Assembly (NCBI RefSeq): GCF_023499255.1
Contig: NZ_CP092183.1
Span: forward strand, 3,158,501 to 3,222,500
Source: Couchioplanes caeruleus
GTDB lineage: Bacteria; Actinomycetota; Actinomycetes; Mycobacteriales; Micromonosporaceae
Length of the DNA stretch: 64,000 bases
Direction of reading: 5' to 3'
In this document: piece after piece, positions 1 to 8,680 of the stretch
How the letters are laid out: every line of letters starts with the position of its first letter
Numbering within the stretch: position 1 is the first letter of the stretch
Translations under genes and position numbers: made by a program
The notes under the pieces: model-generated
The model's database searches: none
What the model saw: the letters and a program-made list of their open reading frames with translations, nothing else
What the model was told of the DNA's origin: nothing

Positions 1-1172
1 CGCCGGCCCGCTCCGGGGGTAGGGCGCCGAGCACGGCGTCCATGGCGGGTGACAGTGCCAGGCCGATACCGAGGCCGACTGTGGCCATCCAGGCGGCGGT
101 GTATCCGTAGCCGGTGTCGAGGTCGGTGCGGGCGCCGATCGTGAGGCCGGCGGCGAGGATGAGTAGCCCGGCGGTGACGGGGATGCGGTAGCGGGTGCGG
201 GCGGCGAGGCGTTCGCCGGTGGGGGCGCCGATGACGAGGCCACCGATCAGGGGTAGTAGCCGCAGGCCGGTGTCGAACGCGTCGTGGCCTTTGACCAGTT
301 GCAGGTATTGCGGCAGGACGAACAGCATGCCGAGCAGGCCGAAGGTGACCAGCACTCCGGCGACGCTGGCCCACAGGAACTGCGGGCGGGCGAACAGCCG
401 CAGGTCGATCATCGGCTGGGCGATCCGCAGTTCGAGGGTGACAAACGCGGTGAGCAGCACCCCGGCGGCCGCGAGGGCGCTGACTACCAGCGGGTCGCTC
501 CAGCCGCGGCCGGGCGCTTCGATGATGGCGTACACCAGGGTTATCAGGCCGACGGTGGAACAGCAGCGCGCCGGGCACGTCGGGTCGTGGCGGGTGCGGG
601 TCGCGGTTCTCCGGCATGAGCACGGCGATGGCAAGGATCGCGATCGCGGCCATCGGCAGGTTGATCAGAAAGATCGAGCCCCACCAGAAGTTCTCCAGCA
701 GCCAGCCGCCGATCAGCGGGCCGAGCGGGATGCCCAGGCCGGTGCCCAGCACTACCAGGGCGACGGCCTTGCCGCGCTCCGCCGGCGGGAACAGGGCGGG
801 AAGGACGGCGAACGCGACCGGCATGATCATCGCCCCGCCGAGGCCCATCACGGCGCGGGCGGCGATGAGGACTTCGACGGACGTGGTCCAGGTCGCCGCC
901 GCGGACGCGGCGGCGAACACGCTCAGGCCGACGATGAGCAGGCGTTTGCGCCCGTACCGGTCGCCGAGTGCGCCGCAGGTCAGGATCAGCCCGGCGAGCA
1001 CGAGGATGTAGGCGTTGACGATCCACTGCAGGTCGGCAGTACCGGCGGACAGATCGCCCGCGATCGTCGGCAGTGCCACGTTGAGGATGGTGATGTCGAA
1101 GCCGAGCGTGAGCGCGGCGAGCACCAGCGCCGCGAGGGCGCCCCACCGCCGCGGGTCTGCCGGATGTGTCAT
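1..1172 (-). pseudogene. DHA2-family MFS drug efflux transporter, frameshifted and cut by the window edge
   Basis: Reading down from ATG 1172 gives a typical EmrB/QacA-type N-terminus: LGFDITILNVALPTIAGDL in the first helix, GDRYGRKRLL in the loop after TM2, and the motif C-like stretch LGTGLGIPLGPLIGG. After PDVPGALL (about 561-584) this frame degenerates into FHRRPDNPG. One base further on, the next frame resumes a perfect transporter sequence (STVGLITLVYAIIEA) and stays open to the left edge. The gene therefore carries one extra base near 558-561. It diverges from the cmtR operon, so it may once have been co-regulated. Family membership is clear, the substrate is not. A sequencing indel is an equally good explanation for the break. 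Confidence 0.8.
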
Positions 1173-1322
1173 GACGGCCTCCGTTCGGTGTCACCGCCCG
1201 ACGACCTTCGCCGGAGCTGACCGACCATCCGAGTCGGGCCGCCGATGGCTCGTCGACGATGAGCAGCTCCGTGTCCTCGCCGCCGGAGGGACGCCTTCGG
1301 CATCGCCATTCCCGGATGTGAT

Positions 1323-1340
1323 CGGGATCAAACGATCCCG
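1323..1340. promoter_or_regulatory. Perfect inverted repeat between the MFS gene and cmtR
   Basis: CGGGATC (1323-1329) and GATCCCG (1334-1340) are exact reverse complements with a 4-base spacer. It sits in the divergent promoter region and is distinct from the GTTATCATCGCC site 13 bases downstream. A role as operator is inference from position and symmetry only. Confidence 0.4.
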
Positions 1341-1352
1341 GCTGGAGAGTAC

Positions 1353-1380
1353 GTTATCATCGCCGCATGGCGATTACGCA
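1353..1380. promoter_or_regulatory. Putative CmtR-type operator overlapping the cmtR start
   Basis: GTTATCATCGCC at 1353-1364 is identical to the left half of the palindrome in front of resB (17212-17239). With the same 4-base spacer, the right half GGCGATTACGCA (1369-1380) matches the expected reverse complement at 7 of 12 positions. The site covers the start codon of cmtR, a position suited to autorepression. Confidence 0.55.
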
Positions 1381-1714
1381 AGATGCGGCCCGTGAGGCAC
1401 TCGTGCCGGCTGCGGCGTTGTTCCGCGGCCTCGCGGACCCCACCCGGTTGGCGATCCTGCGCCGGTTGGCGGTCGGGGAGGCGCGGGTGGTGGACCTGGT
1501 CAAGGAGTTGGGGTGGGCGCAGTCGACGGTGTCGGCGCACTTGAGCTGTCTGCGCGAGTGCGGGTTGGTGGACTTCCGGGCGGTGGGGCGGCAGTCGTTC
1601 TATTTCCTGACCCGGATGGAGTTGATGGACCTGCTCGCCGCGGCTGAGAGCGTGCTGGCGGCCACGGGTGAGCGGGTGGCGCTGTGTCCGACGTACGGCG
1701 AGTCCGGCCGGTGA
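1367..1714 (+). CDS. cmtR: CmtR-type ArsR/SmtB family Cd(II)/Pb(II) sensor
   Basis: This is a 115-residue winged-helix repressor of the ArsR/SmtB family. The recognition-helix region contains AHLSCLRECGLV, placing Cys61 and Cys65 in the arrangement of Mycobacterium tuberculosis CmtR, and a third cysteine lies in the C-terminal tail (VALC, Cys107). In CmtR three such cysteines bind Cd(II) or Pb(II) and release DNA. It is the first gene of a tightly packed operon: the next gene starts with a GTGA overlap of its stop codon. A putative operator covers its start. In M. tuberculosis cmtR lies close to ctpG, and a ctpG-like gene follows three genes downstream here, which supports the assignment. Confidence 0.85.
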   Translation: MAITQDAAREALVPAAALFRGLADPTRLAILRRLAVGEARVVDLVKELGWAQSTVSAHLSCLRECGLVDFRAVGRQSFYFLTRMELMDLLAAAESVLAATGERVALCPTYGESGR

Positions 1715-2268
1715 GCGCATCCGAGGTTGACACCGCTGCGGGTGTCGCGCGGCGCCGGCGGGGTTGGCTGGCCGGGGCTGCGCTGCTCGCTGTGGCCATC
1801 GATGTGGCGACCAAGAGTGCTGCGGCGGCGTGGCTGCCCGGTAATCCGGTGGAACTGGTTGCCGGTCTGCAGTTGCGGGTGACCCGCAACCCGGGGGCGG
1901 CGTTCTCGATCGGCACCGACGTCACCTGGGTGTTCACGATTATCGCGGTCGTGGTGATCGCCGGGATCTTCTGGTACGCGCGGCGGATCACTCATCGTGG
2001 TTGGGCTGTTGCCCTTGGCGTGATCGCCGGCGGGGCGGCGGGGAACCTGGTCGACCGGCTGTTCCGCGCGCCCGGGGTGGGTCGCGGTCACGTGGTCGAC
2101 TTCCTGTACCTGGACTGGTGGCCCACCTTCAACCTGGCCGACAGCTTCCTGATGTGTGGCGTCGCCGTTGCGATCTTGCTCAGCCTGCGCAACATCCCCC
2201 TGACCGCTGCGACGGGTGCCGGGGCGTCGGACACCCGGCCCGCCAGCAGCGCCGAGGGGACCCGGTGA
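1711..2268 (+). CDS. lspA: Lipoprotein signal peptidase (signal peptidase II), accessory copy
   Basis: The enzyme cleaves prolipoproteins ahead of the lipidated cysteine and is an inner-membrane aspartyl protease. The usual four-helix layout is visible. Both family motifs are intact: GNLVDRLFR with catalytic Asp115, and VDFLYLDWWPTFNLAD with catalytic Asp144. I chose GTG 1711 because it overlaps the cmtR stop as GTGA; an in-frame start 27 bases upstream would lie inside cmtR. An lspA copy inside a metal-efflux operon recalls pbrC of the Cupriavidus lead-resistance locus. It is probably an additional copy rather than the housekeeping one, an inference from context. Confidence 0.9.
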   Translation: MSASEVDTAAGVARRRRGWLAGAALLAVAIDVATKSAAAAWLPGNPVELVAGLQLRVTRNPGAAFSIGTDVTWVFTIIAVVVIAGIFWYARRITHRGWAVALGVIAGGAAGNLVDRLFRAPGVGRGHVVDFLYLDWWPTFNLADSFLMCGVAVAILLSLRNIPLTAATGAGASDTRPASSAEGTR

Positions 2269-3476
2269 GCGGCGAGATCGAAACCACCGTCACCGGCCGC
2301 GGCGCCGCCGGGCGGGTGGCCCTGGCGCTCGCGGTGGCCGCTCCGGCCCTGGTGGTGCGCCTGGCCGGGGTAGAGCTGGCCCCGGTGGCGGCGGTGCTGG
2401 TCTTCGGCGCCGCCGTGCTGGCCTCGGTCGCGTTGCTGATGTGGGCGTCGGAGGCTGCCCGGGTGGACATCTCCGGCAGCCTGGCCCTGGCGATTCTGGC
2501 GCTGGTGGCGATCCTGCCCGAGTACGCCGTGGACATCTACTTCGCCTACACCGCAGGGCACCGCCCGGAGTACGCCGCTTACGCCACCGCCAACATGACC
2601 GGCGCGAACCGGCTGCTCATCGGGGTGGCCTGGCCGCTGCTGGTCGGATTCGCGATCTACGCGGTGCGCCGCCGCCAGAAGCGCGGCGACCGCAACGCCG
2701 TTCAGCTCGCACCGCACCGCCGCACCGAAATCATTTTCCTGGCTATGGCTACCGTCTACGCCCTGGTGATCCCGCTGACCGGGCGGCTGGCCTGGTACGA
2801 CAGCATCGTGCTCGGTGGGCTGTTCGCGCTCTACCTGTGGCGCATCCGCGGCAACGAGGAAGGCGAGGAAGAACTCACCGGTGTCGCCGCCACGGTCGCC
2901 GTGCAGCCGGCCGGGCGCCGCCGGGGCCTGGTCGCTGCCCTGTTCGTCGGCGCCGGGATCATCATCCTCGCCGCCGCGGAGCCGTTCGCTGACGCTCTGG
3001 TCGGCGCGGGCAGCTCGCTGGGTATCGACGAGTTCCTGCTGGTGCAGTGGCTGGCTCCGATCGCCTCCGAAGCGCCGGAGGTGATCGTGGCGATCACCTT
3101 CGCGTTGAAGGGCCGCGCCGACGACGGGATGGGTGCGCTGCTCGCCGCCAAGCTCAATCAGTGGACCCTGCTGATCGCCACGCTGCCGCTGGCGTACTAC
3201 GTCGGTGGCGGCGAGTTCGCCGGGCTGCCGCTGGACGCCCGGCAGACCGAGGAACTGGTCCTCACCACGGCCCAAACCCTGCTCGGTGTGGCCGTCCTGG
3301 TCGACCTGCGGCTGACCCGCGGCGAGGCGATCCTGCTGTTTGCCTTGTTCGCGGTGCAGTTCGTCGTGCCGTCGCCGAACATCCGCTACATCATCGCCGC
3401 CGCCTACACCGTCCTGGCCGTCGCGCTGCTGGTGAAGCAACGCCGGCAACTACCTGCCCTGATCAAAGCCCTCTGA
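2265..3476 (+). CDS. Sodium/calcium exchanger (CaCA) family cation antiporter
   Basis: A 403-residue polytopic membrane protein with about ten to eleven hydrophobic segments. It has two related acidic membrane motifs, ILPEYAVDIYFAY and later IASEAPEVIVAI, as expected for the inverted alpha-repeats of the Ca2+/cation antiporter superfamily, followed by a conserved Asn in KLNQWT. A hydrophilic loop rich in Glu (GNEEGEEEL) separates the halves. GTG 2265 overlaps the lspA stop (GTGA), so translation is coupled. In this operon it may exchange a toxic divalent cation or Ca2+ for H+ or Na+; the ion cannot be read from the sequence. Confidence 0.8.
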   Translation: MSGEIETTVTGRGAAGRVALALAVAAPALVVRLAGVELAPVAAVLVFGAAVLASVALLMWASEAARVDISGSLALAILALVAILPEYAVDIYFAYTAGHRPEYAAYATANMTGANRLLIGVAWPLLVGFAIYAVRRRQKRGDRNAVQLAPHRRTEIIFLAMATVYALVIPLTGRLAWYDSIVLGGLFALYLWRIRGNEEGEEELTGVAATVAVQPAGRRRGLVAALFVGAGIIILAAAEPFADALVGAGSSLGIDEFLLVQWLAPIASEAPEVIVAITFALKGRADDGMGALLAAKLNQWTLLIATLPLAYYVGGGEFAGLPLDARQTEELVLTTAQTLLGVAVLVDLRLTRGEAILLFALFAVQFVVPSPNIRYIIAAAYTVLAVALLVKQRRQLPALIKAL

Positions 3477-3575
3477 CCCGCCGGCTGCGGCGACCCATTG
3501 CGCCGCAGCCCTCTTGACCGCGCACCTCTCGGTGCCACCCCTTGCCCAAGAACTGACGTACGAAAAGGTGCTGAC

Positions 3576-5558
3576 ATGAGTGACGCCTGCGGCTGCGACG
3601 ACGACAAGCCCACCACCGAGGCCGGCGAGGCCGGCGAGGCCGAAGAGCATGAACCGGAACGCTTCTGGGAGGTCACCGAACTGCGGGCCGCCGCCGTGGC
3701 TGGGCTGCTGCTGCTGGCCGGGCTGGTCGCGTCCTGGTTGGACGCCCCGGAGGTGGTCGAGACTGGGTTGCAGGCCGCCGCCCTCGCCGTCGCCGGGTGG
3801 ACGTTCGTGCCCTCCACCCTGCGCCGCCTGGCCAAGGGCAAGATCGGCGTCGGGACGCTGATGACGATCGCCGCGGTCGGCGCGGTGCTGCTCGGTGAGG
3901 TCGGCGAGGCCGCCATGCTGGCCTTCCTCTACGCCATCAGCGAAGGCCTCGAGGAATACTCCCTGGCCCGGACCCGCCGCGGGCTACGCGCCCTGCTCTC
4001 CCTCGTCCCGGCCGAGGCCACCGTGCGCCGTGACGGCGCCGACCTCGTGGTCGCCCCCGACGATCTGCGGATCGGGGACCTGATGATCGTGCGGCCGGGG
4101 GAGCGGGTCGCCACCGACGGTGTCATCCGCACCGGCCGCACCGCCCTGGACGTCTCCGCGATCACCGGCGAGTCCGTACCCGTCGAAGCCCAGGCCGGCA
4201 GCGACGTCTACGCCGGATCGATCAACGGTACCGGCGTCATCGAGGTCGAGGTCACCACCACCGCGCAGGACAACTCCTTGGCCCGGATCGTGCGCATCGT
4301 CGAGGCCGAACAGGCCCGCAAGGGCACCAGCCAGCGACTGGCCGACCGCATCGCCAAACCCCTTGTACCCGGCATCATGATCGCCGGGGTGCTCATCGCC
4401 GTGATCGGTAGCCTGTTCGGTGACCCCGCCACCTGGATCGAACGGGCCCTGGTCGTGCTCGTCGCCGCGTCCCCGTGCGCCCTGGCGATCTCCGTGCCGG
4501 TCACCGTGGTCGCCGCCGTCGGCGCTGCCAGCAAACTCGGCGTGCTGGTCAAGGGCGGCGCCGCCCTGGAAGCCCTCGGCACCATCCGTGGTGTCGCTCT
4601 GGACAAGACCGGCACCCTGACCCGCAACCGGCCCGCCGTCATTGACGTCGCCTTCACCGGTAACGCGACCCGCGAGCAGGTCCTCGCCGTTGCTGCCGCG
4701 CTGGAGGCCCGCAGCGAACACCCCCTCGCCCGGGCCATCATCGCCGCCGTCGACACCGTGCAGCCCGCCGACCAGGTCGAAGCCGTCACCGGTGCGGGCC
4801 TCACCGGCCTCGTCGACGGCCGGCCCGCCCGCCTCGGCCGGCCCGGCTGGCTCGACCCGGGTGACCTCGCCGACACGATCGCCCGGATGCAGGCCGCCGG
4901 AGCTACCGCCGTTCTCGTCGAGCACGACGGCCGTCTCCTGGGTGCGGTCGCGGTGCGCGACGAGCTGCGCCCGGAAGCCGCCGAAGTCGTCGACCGGCTG
5001 CACCGCGGTGGCTACACCGTCGCGATGCTCACCGGCGACAACCATGCCACCGCCGCCGCGCTCGCCGCGCAAGCGGGAATCACCGACGTGCACGCCGACC
5101 TGCGCCCCGAGGACAAGGCCCGCATCATCCAGGTTCTGCGTAAGGAACGGCGTACCGCGATGGTCGGCGACGGCGTCAACGACGCACCCGCCCTGGCCAC
5201 CGCCGACCTCGGCATCGCCATGGGCGCGATGGGCACCGACGTGGCTATCGAAACCGCCGACGTCGCCCTCATGGGTGAGGACCTGCGCCACCTGCCCCAA
5301 GCCCTCGACCACGCCCGCCGCGCCCGCACCATCATGTGGCAGAACGTCGGCCTCTCCCTCGCGATCATCACCGCACTCATGCCCCTCGCCCTGCTCGGCG
5401 TGCTCGGCCTGGCGGCCGTGGTGTTAGTCCACGAGCTGGCCGAGATCGTCATCATCGCCAACGGTGTCCGCGCCGGCCGCGCCCGGCCCCTTGCCCCCTT
5501 CACCACGACCGCCGCCGACACCGAGGCACCGCAGCCGGCGGGGGTGAACGCCGGATGA
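3576..5558 (+). CDS. ctpG: CtpG-like heavy-metal-translocating P1B-type ATPase
   Basis: A 660-residue efflux pump driven by ATP. The N-terminus has a short CGC metal-binding motif followed by an acidic segment instead of a full HMA domain. The transmembrane metal site is SPC at 299-301, the phosphorylation motif DKTGT begins at Asp343, TGES lies in the actuator domain and GDGVNDAP closes the P domain. The C-terminal stretch VLVHELAEIVIIANGVRAGR and much of the core resemble M. tuberculosis CtpG, which has APC rather than SPC. ATG 3576 is chosen because of the upstream AAAAGG and because an earlier in-frame start lacks a ribosome site. Likely substrates are Cd, Pb, Zn or Co; the cmtR context favours Cd or Pb. 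Confidence 0.9.
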   Translation: MSDACGCDDDKPTTEAGEAGEAEEHEPERFWEVTELRAAAVAGLLLLAGLVASWLDAPEVVETGLQAAALAVAGWTFVPSTLRRLAKGKIGVGTLMTIAAVGAVLLGEVGEAAMLAFLYAISEGLEEYSLARTRRGLRALLSLVPAEATVRRDGADLVVAPDDLRIGDLMIVRPGERVATDGVIRTGRTALDVSAITGESVPVEAQAGSDVYAGSINGTGVIEVEVTTTAQDNSLARIVRIVEAEQARKGTSQRLADRIAKPLVPGIMIAGVLIAVIGSLFGDPATWIERALVVLVAASPCALAISVPVTVVAAVGAASKLGVLVKGGAALEALGTIRGVALDKTGTLTRNRPAVIDVAFTGNATREQVLAVAAALEARSEHPLARAIIAAVDTVQPADQVEAVTGAGLTGLVDGRPARLGRPGWLDPGDLADTIARMQAAGATAVLVEHDGRLLGAVAVRDELRPEAAEVVDRLHRGGYTVAMLTGDNHATAAALAAQAGITDVHADLRPEDKARIIQVLRKERRTAMVGDGVNDAPALATADLGIAMGAMGTDVAIETADVALMGEDLRHLPQALDHARRARTIMWQNVGLSLAIITALMPLALLGVLGLAAVVLVHELAEIVIIANGVRAGRARPLAPFTTTAADTEAPQPAGVNAG

Positions 5559-6172
5559 TCGATGCCGACGAGGCGCAGCGCCGCCGGGCGCTGCGCCTGG
5601 CCTGGCTCATCGTCGTCTGGGACATCATCGAAGGCGCCATCGCCGTCACCGCCGGGCTGGCCGCCGGATCCATCGCCCTGCTCGGCTTCGGCATCGACTC
5701 CACCATCGAGGTCTTCGCCGCCGCCGTCATCATCTGGCAACTCCGCGGCGGCGCCCACGCCCGCCAAACGCCGGCGCTGCGCCTGATCGCCGCCAGCTTC
5801 CTCGCCCTGGCCGCCTACGTAGGCTACAAGTCCATCGTCGACCTCATCGGCGGTGAGCAACCCGACGCGTCGCTGGTCGGCATCGGCCTCAATGTGGTAG
5901 CCCTCGCCGTCATGGTGCCCGTCGCGATAGCCCAACGCCGCACCGGCCGGCAACTCGACAACCAGGCCGTCATCGCCCAATCGAAGGAAACCTGGGTTTC
6001 CAACTACCTGTCGATCAGCCTGCTGGCCGGGCTCGGCCTCAACGCCGCCCTCGGCTGGTGGTGGGCCGACCCCGCCGCCGCCCTGGTCGTCGCCGCGGTC
6101 GCCGCCAAAGCCGGCATCGACTCCTGGCGCGAAGCCGGCGAACACCAGGCCCAACCAGCCGGCGCACGGTGA
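5555..6172 (+). CDS. Cation diffusion facilitator (CDF) family transporter
   Basis: A 205-residue protein with the CDF membrane core: DIIEG in TM1, GSIALLGFGIDSTIEVFAA in TM2, and matching acidic and Asn residues in the later helices (WVSNYLSIS, WWWADPAAALVV). It lacks the C-terminal cytosolic domain of the larger CDF proteins, as short actinobacterial members do. ATG 5555 overlaps the ATPase stop as ATGA, so it is the last tightly coupled gene of the operon. It would export a divalent metal by proton antiport. The specific ion is not determined. Confidence 0.85.
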   Translation: MIDADEAQRRRALRLAWLIVVWDIIEGAIAVTAGLAAGSIALLGFGIDSTIEVFAAAVIIWQLRGGAHARQTPALRLIAASFLALAAYVGYKSIVDLIGGEQPDASLVGIGLNVVALAVMVPVAIAQRRTGRQLDNQAVIAQSKETWVSNYLSISLLAGLGLNAALGWWWADPAAALVVAAVAAKAGIDSWREAGEHQAQPAGAR

Positions 6173-6266
6173 CACCCGTCCGGCCCGGTCGGTGTCGGGT
6201 AACGCTCAGGCGTGACAGTGAGCAGAACTGCCATCGCCCGGCCACAGCAACGGCGACACTGAGGTC

Positions 6267-6575
6267 ATGCGACGGCCGTGGCGGGCCACCACGGCCGGCG
6301 GCGGCACCGATAAGGGGGTGGCTGCGGGGGGCGGACTGTGGTTACTGGGCGCCTTGACGGTGGTGGCATGCACCGACCGGTTCACCGTTCTGCACACCGA
6401 CGAACGCACCGCGGCAGCCATCGCCGCTGCCGCGGCAGCAGTCTCGGTGGGCCTCACCGTCGCCTATGGCAGCCCGCCGCCGCTTCGACGGCTCAGCAGG
6501 GCCGCCGGCATGTACATCGTCGCGGTACTGGCCACGACGTGGCTGGTCGTTGATATGGCCACCACCGGCTGGTAG
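6267..6575 (+). CDS. Small membrane protein of unknown function
   Basis: A 102-residue protein with three hydrophobic stretches (about residues 18-36, 48-66 and 80-98) and basic ends. I do not recognise a family. It lies 95 bases after the CDF gene and before the IdeR-like box of the iron permease, so it could be a promoter-distal member of the metal operon. Base usage is like its neighbours. The call rests mainly on the plausible membrane topology. Confidence 0.45.
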   Translation: MRRPWRATTAGGGTDKGVAAGGGLWLLGALTVVACTDRFTVLHTDERTAAAIAAAAAAVSVGLTVAYGSPPPLRRLSRAAGMYIVAVLATTWLVVDMATTGW

Positions 6576-6664
6576 ACCGCCCGCATGCGATCCATGACCC
6601 TCAGCTGGCCACGGTGCCCGCACCGACACGTCGAGTTGACGCGACCACCCCGCGACCGGCATCG

Positions 6665-6683
6665 TTAGGTGAGCCTCACCTAT
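6665..6683 (+). promoter_or_regulatory. IdeR/DtxR-type iron box
   Basis: TTAGGTGAGCCTCACCTAT is a 19-base palindrome that closely matches the IdeR/DtxR consensus TTAGGTTAGSCTAACCTAA. It lies about 30 bases upstream of the FTR1 permease start, so iron-loaded IdeR would be expected to repress the gene. Confidence 0.75.
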
Positions 6684-6713
6684 GACGGTGATGCCGGCCG
6701 GAAGGATCATGTC

Positions 6714-7565
6714 GTGTTTCCCACGTTCCTCATCGGGTTACGGGAAGGGCTCGAGGCGGCCCTGGTCGTCAGCATCCTGGTGGCCTACCTGATCAAGACC
6801 CAGCACGGGCGTGGCCTCGGTGCGATGTGGGCGGGGGTAGGCGCCGCAGTACTGCTCAGTCTCGGATTCGCGCAGCTGCTGCAGGTCATCGCGACCGGGC
6901 TGCAGTTCCGCACTCAAGAGATCTTCGAGGGTGTCGCCTCCATCGTGGCCGTAGCGTTGGTGACCGGCATGGTGTTCTGGATGCGCACCGCGGCCCGCAT
7001 GCTCAAGACCGACCTGCACGACAAGCTCGGCCAGGCGCTCGCCATCGGCCCACTCGCGGTGGCAGGGGTGGCGTTCATCGCCGTGGCCCGCGAGGGCGTG
7101 GAAACGGTGCTGTTCATCAGTCAGAGCATCGACAGCGTCCGCGCCTCCGGCTCCTCGAGCGCACCGGTGTTCGGAGCGCTGCTCGGCATCGGTGTCGCAC
7201 TGCTACTCGGCTACGGGCTGTACCGCGGAACCGTCAAGCTGAATCTCAAAACGTTCTTCACCTGGACCGGGGTGCTGCTCATCGTGATCGCCGCCGGGGT
7301 CCTGCGCTACGGGGTGCACGACCTGCAGGAAGCCGGGGTCGCCCCCGGCGGCACCGCCACCGCCTTCGACCTCACCGGCCTGCTGCCCCCGACAAGCTGG
7401 TACGGCACCCTGCTCAGCGGCACTCTCAACATCGAAGCCGACCCCACCTGGCTCGAAGTCGGCGTCTGGTGCGCTTACCTCATCCCGGTCCTGGCGCTGT
7501 TCCTGCTGCTGCGCTCGCGGACGCCTGCCCCCGCCTCCGCCGGTTCCGTCCGCCCAGCCGCGTAG
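6714..7565 (+). CDS. efeU: FTR1/EfeU-family high-affinity iron (or lead) permease
   Basis: A 283-residue protein with seven probable membrane spans and the two hallmark acidic motifs of the oxidase-dependent iron transporter family: [10 protein letters not shown] at the N-terminus and [11 protein letters not shown] near the middle. GTG 6714 is preferred because GGAAGGA ends 7 bases before it; an earlier in-frame start would lie within the IdeR-like box. No EfeO or EfeB partner follows. The family also contains PbrT, the Pb(II) uptake protein of Cupriavidus metallidurans, which matters given the neighbouring lspA, P-type ATPase and uppP. Iron uptake is the default reading. Confidence 0.88.
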   Translation: MFPTFLIGLREGLEAALVVSILVAYLIKTQHGRGLGAMWAGVGAAVLLSLGFAQLLQVIATGLQFRTQEIFEGVASIVAVALVTGMVFWMRTAARMLKTDLHDKLGQALAIGPLAVAGVAFIAVAREGVETVLFISQSIDSVRASGSSSAPVFGALLGIGVALLLGYGLYRGTVKLNLKTFFTWTGVLLIVIAAGVLRYGVHDLQEAGVAPGGTATAFDLTGLLPPTSWYGTLLSGTLNIEADPTWLEVGVWCAYLIPVLALFLLLRSRTPAPASAGSVRPAA

Positions 7566-7818
7566 AGGGTCGCTGCACCCGGTTCCGCCAGCGGCTCAGA
7601 CCTTGCGCCGCGACACGGGTCCGCCGCGCAGGCTGGTACGGCATGGCCGGTACGCTGCCGCACGTGCCGCGTACCGTCTTTCCGCTCACCGTATCCCCGC
7701 CATCGCGTCGCGAGGCTGCCGCATTTCCCCCGGCCCTCCGGGTCGCCATGGGCCGGGTGCCGGTGCCCTTCGCAGGGCCGGAGATGCCGTCGCGGGGCGA
7801 CGGTGTGCGGGTGGCCCG

Positions 7819-8652
7819 GTGAGCTGGATCGAGGCGGTCATCCTGGGTCTGGTGCAGGGCCTGACGGAGTTCCTGCCGATCTCCTCCAGCGCACACCTGC
7901 GGATCGTGTCCGTGTTGGCCGGCTGGTCCGACCCGGGCGCGGCGTTCACCGCCGTCACCCAGCTGGGCACCGAAACGGCCGTGCTGCTGTACTTTCGCCG
8001 CGACATCGGCCGCATCGTCCGCGCCTGGACGACCTCCCTGGTACGTCCGGAAGCGCGCAACAACCCCGACGCGCGGCTGGGCTGGTACGTCATCCTCGGC
8101 ACCATCCCGATCGCCGTGCTCGGGCTGCTATTGCAGGACAGCATCGAGACCGTCTTCCGCGACCTGCGGCTGACCGCCGCAGCGCTGGTCGGGTTCGGCC
8201 TTGTGCTCGCCTTCGCCGATCACGCCGCCACCGACCGCAAGTCCCTCGACGAGCTACGCCCCCGCAGCGCCGTGCTCTTCGGCCTGGCCCAGGCCCTCGC
8301 ACTCATCCCCGGAGTGTCGCGCTCCGGCGGCACCATCGCCGCCGGGCTGCTGATGGATTTTCGCCGTGAAGCCGCAGCCCGCTACTCCTTCCTGCTCGCC
8401 ATCCCCGCCGTGCTCGCCTCTGGCCTGCTGGAACTGACCAAGATCGGTGAAGGAAACGCCCCGCCGGTCGCGGCGACCGCGCTGGCCACCGTCGTCGCCT
8501 TCGGCGTCGGCTACGCCGTCATCGCCTGGTTCCTGCGCTACATCACCCACCACCGCTTCACCCCGTTCATCATCTACCGCATCGCCGCCGGCATCCTGCT
8601 GTTCGCCCTCATCACCGCCGGCACCATCGACCCCACCGCCGGCAACGGGTAA
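7819..8652 (+). CDS. uppP: Undecaprenyl-diphosphatase (UppP/BacA family)
   Basis: A 277-residue membrane phosphatase that converts undecaprenyl diphosphate to the monophosphate for cell-wall precursor recycling. The family motifs are present: [15 protein letters not shown] near the N-terminus and PGVSRSGGT around the middle, followed by a long hydrophobic C-terminal half. GTG 7819 is chosen at the start of the conserved block; the upstream in-frame extension is Arg-rich and unlike the family. The reaction is the same as that of the unrelated PbrB phosphatase of lead-resistance operons, which releases phosphate outside the membrane. A housekeeping or bacitracin-resistance role is also possible. 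Confidence 0.92.
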   Translation: MSWIEAVILGLVQGLTEFLPISSSAHLRIVSVLAGWSDPGAAFTAVTQLGTETAVLLYFRRDIGRIVRAWTTSLVRPEARNNPDARLGWYVILGTIPIAVLGLLLQDSIETVFRDLRLTAAALVGFGLVLAFADHAATDRKSLDELRPRSAVLFGLAQALALIPGVSRSGGTIAAGLLMDFRREAAARYSFLLAIPAVLASGLLELTKIGEGNAPPVAATALATVVAFGVGYAVIAWFLRYITHHRFTPFIIYRIAAGILLFALITAGTIDPTAGNG

Positions 8653-8680
8653 AACCCAGCAGGTCGCCGATGGGAGGCGG

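Noticed and set aside
2088..3449. Long antisense open frame opposite the CaCA gene, and similar long frames opposite lspA, the ctpG-like gene, copA and others
   Set aside because: Gln/Gly/Asp/Arg-rich products without family features, caused by high GC at third codon positions of the real genes on the other strand.
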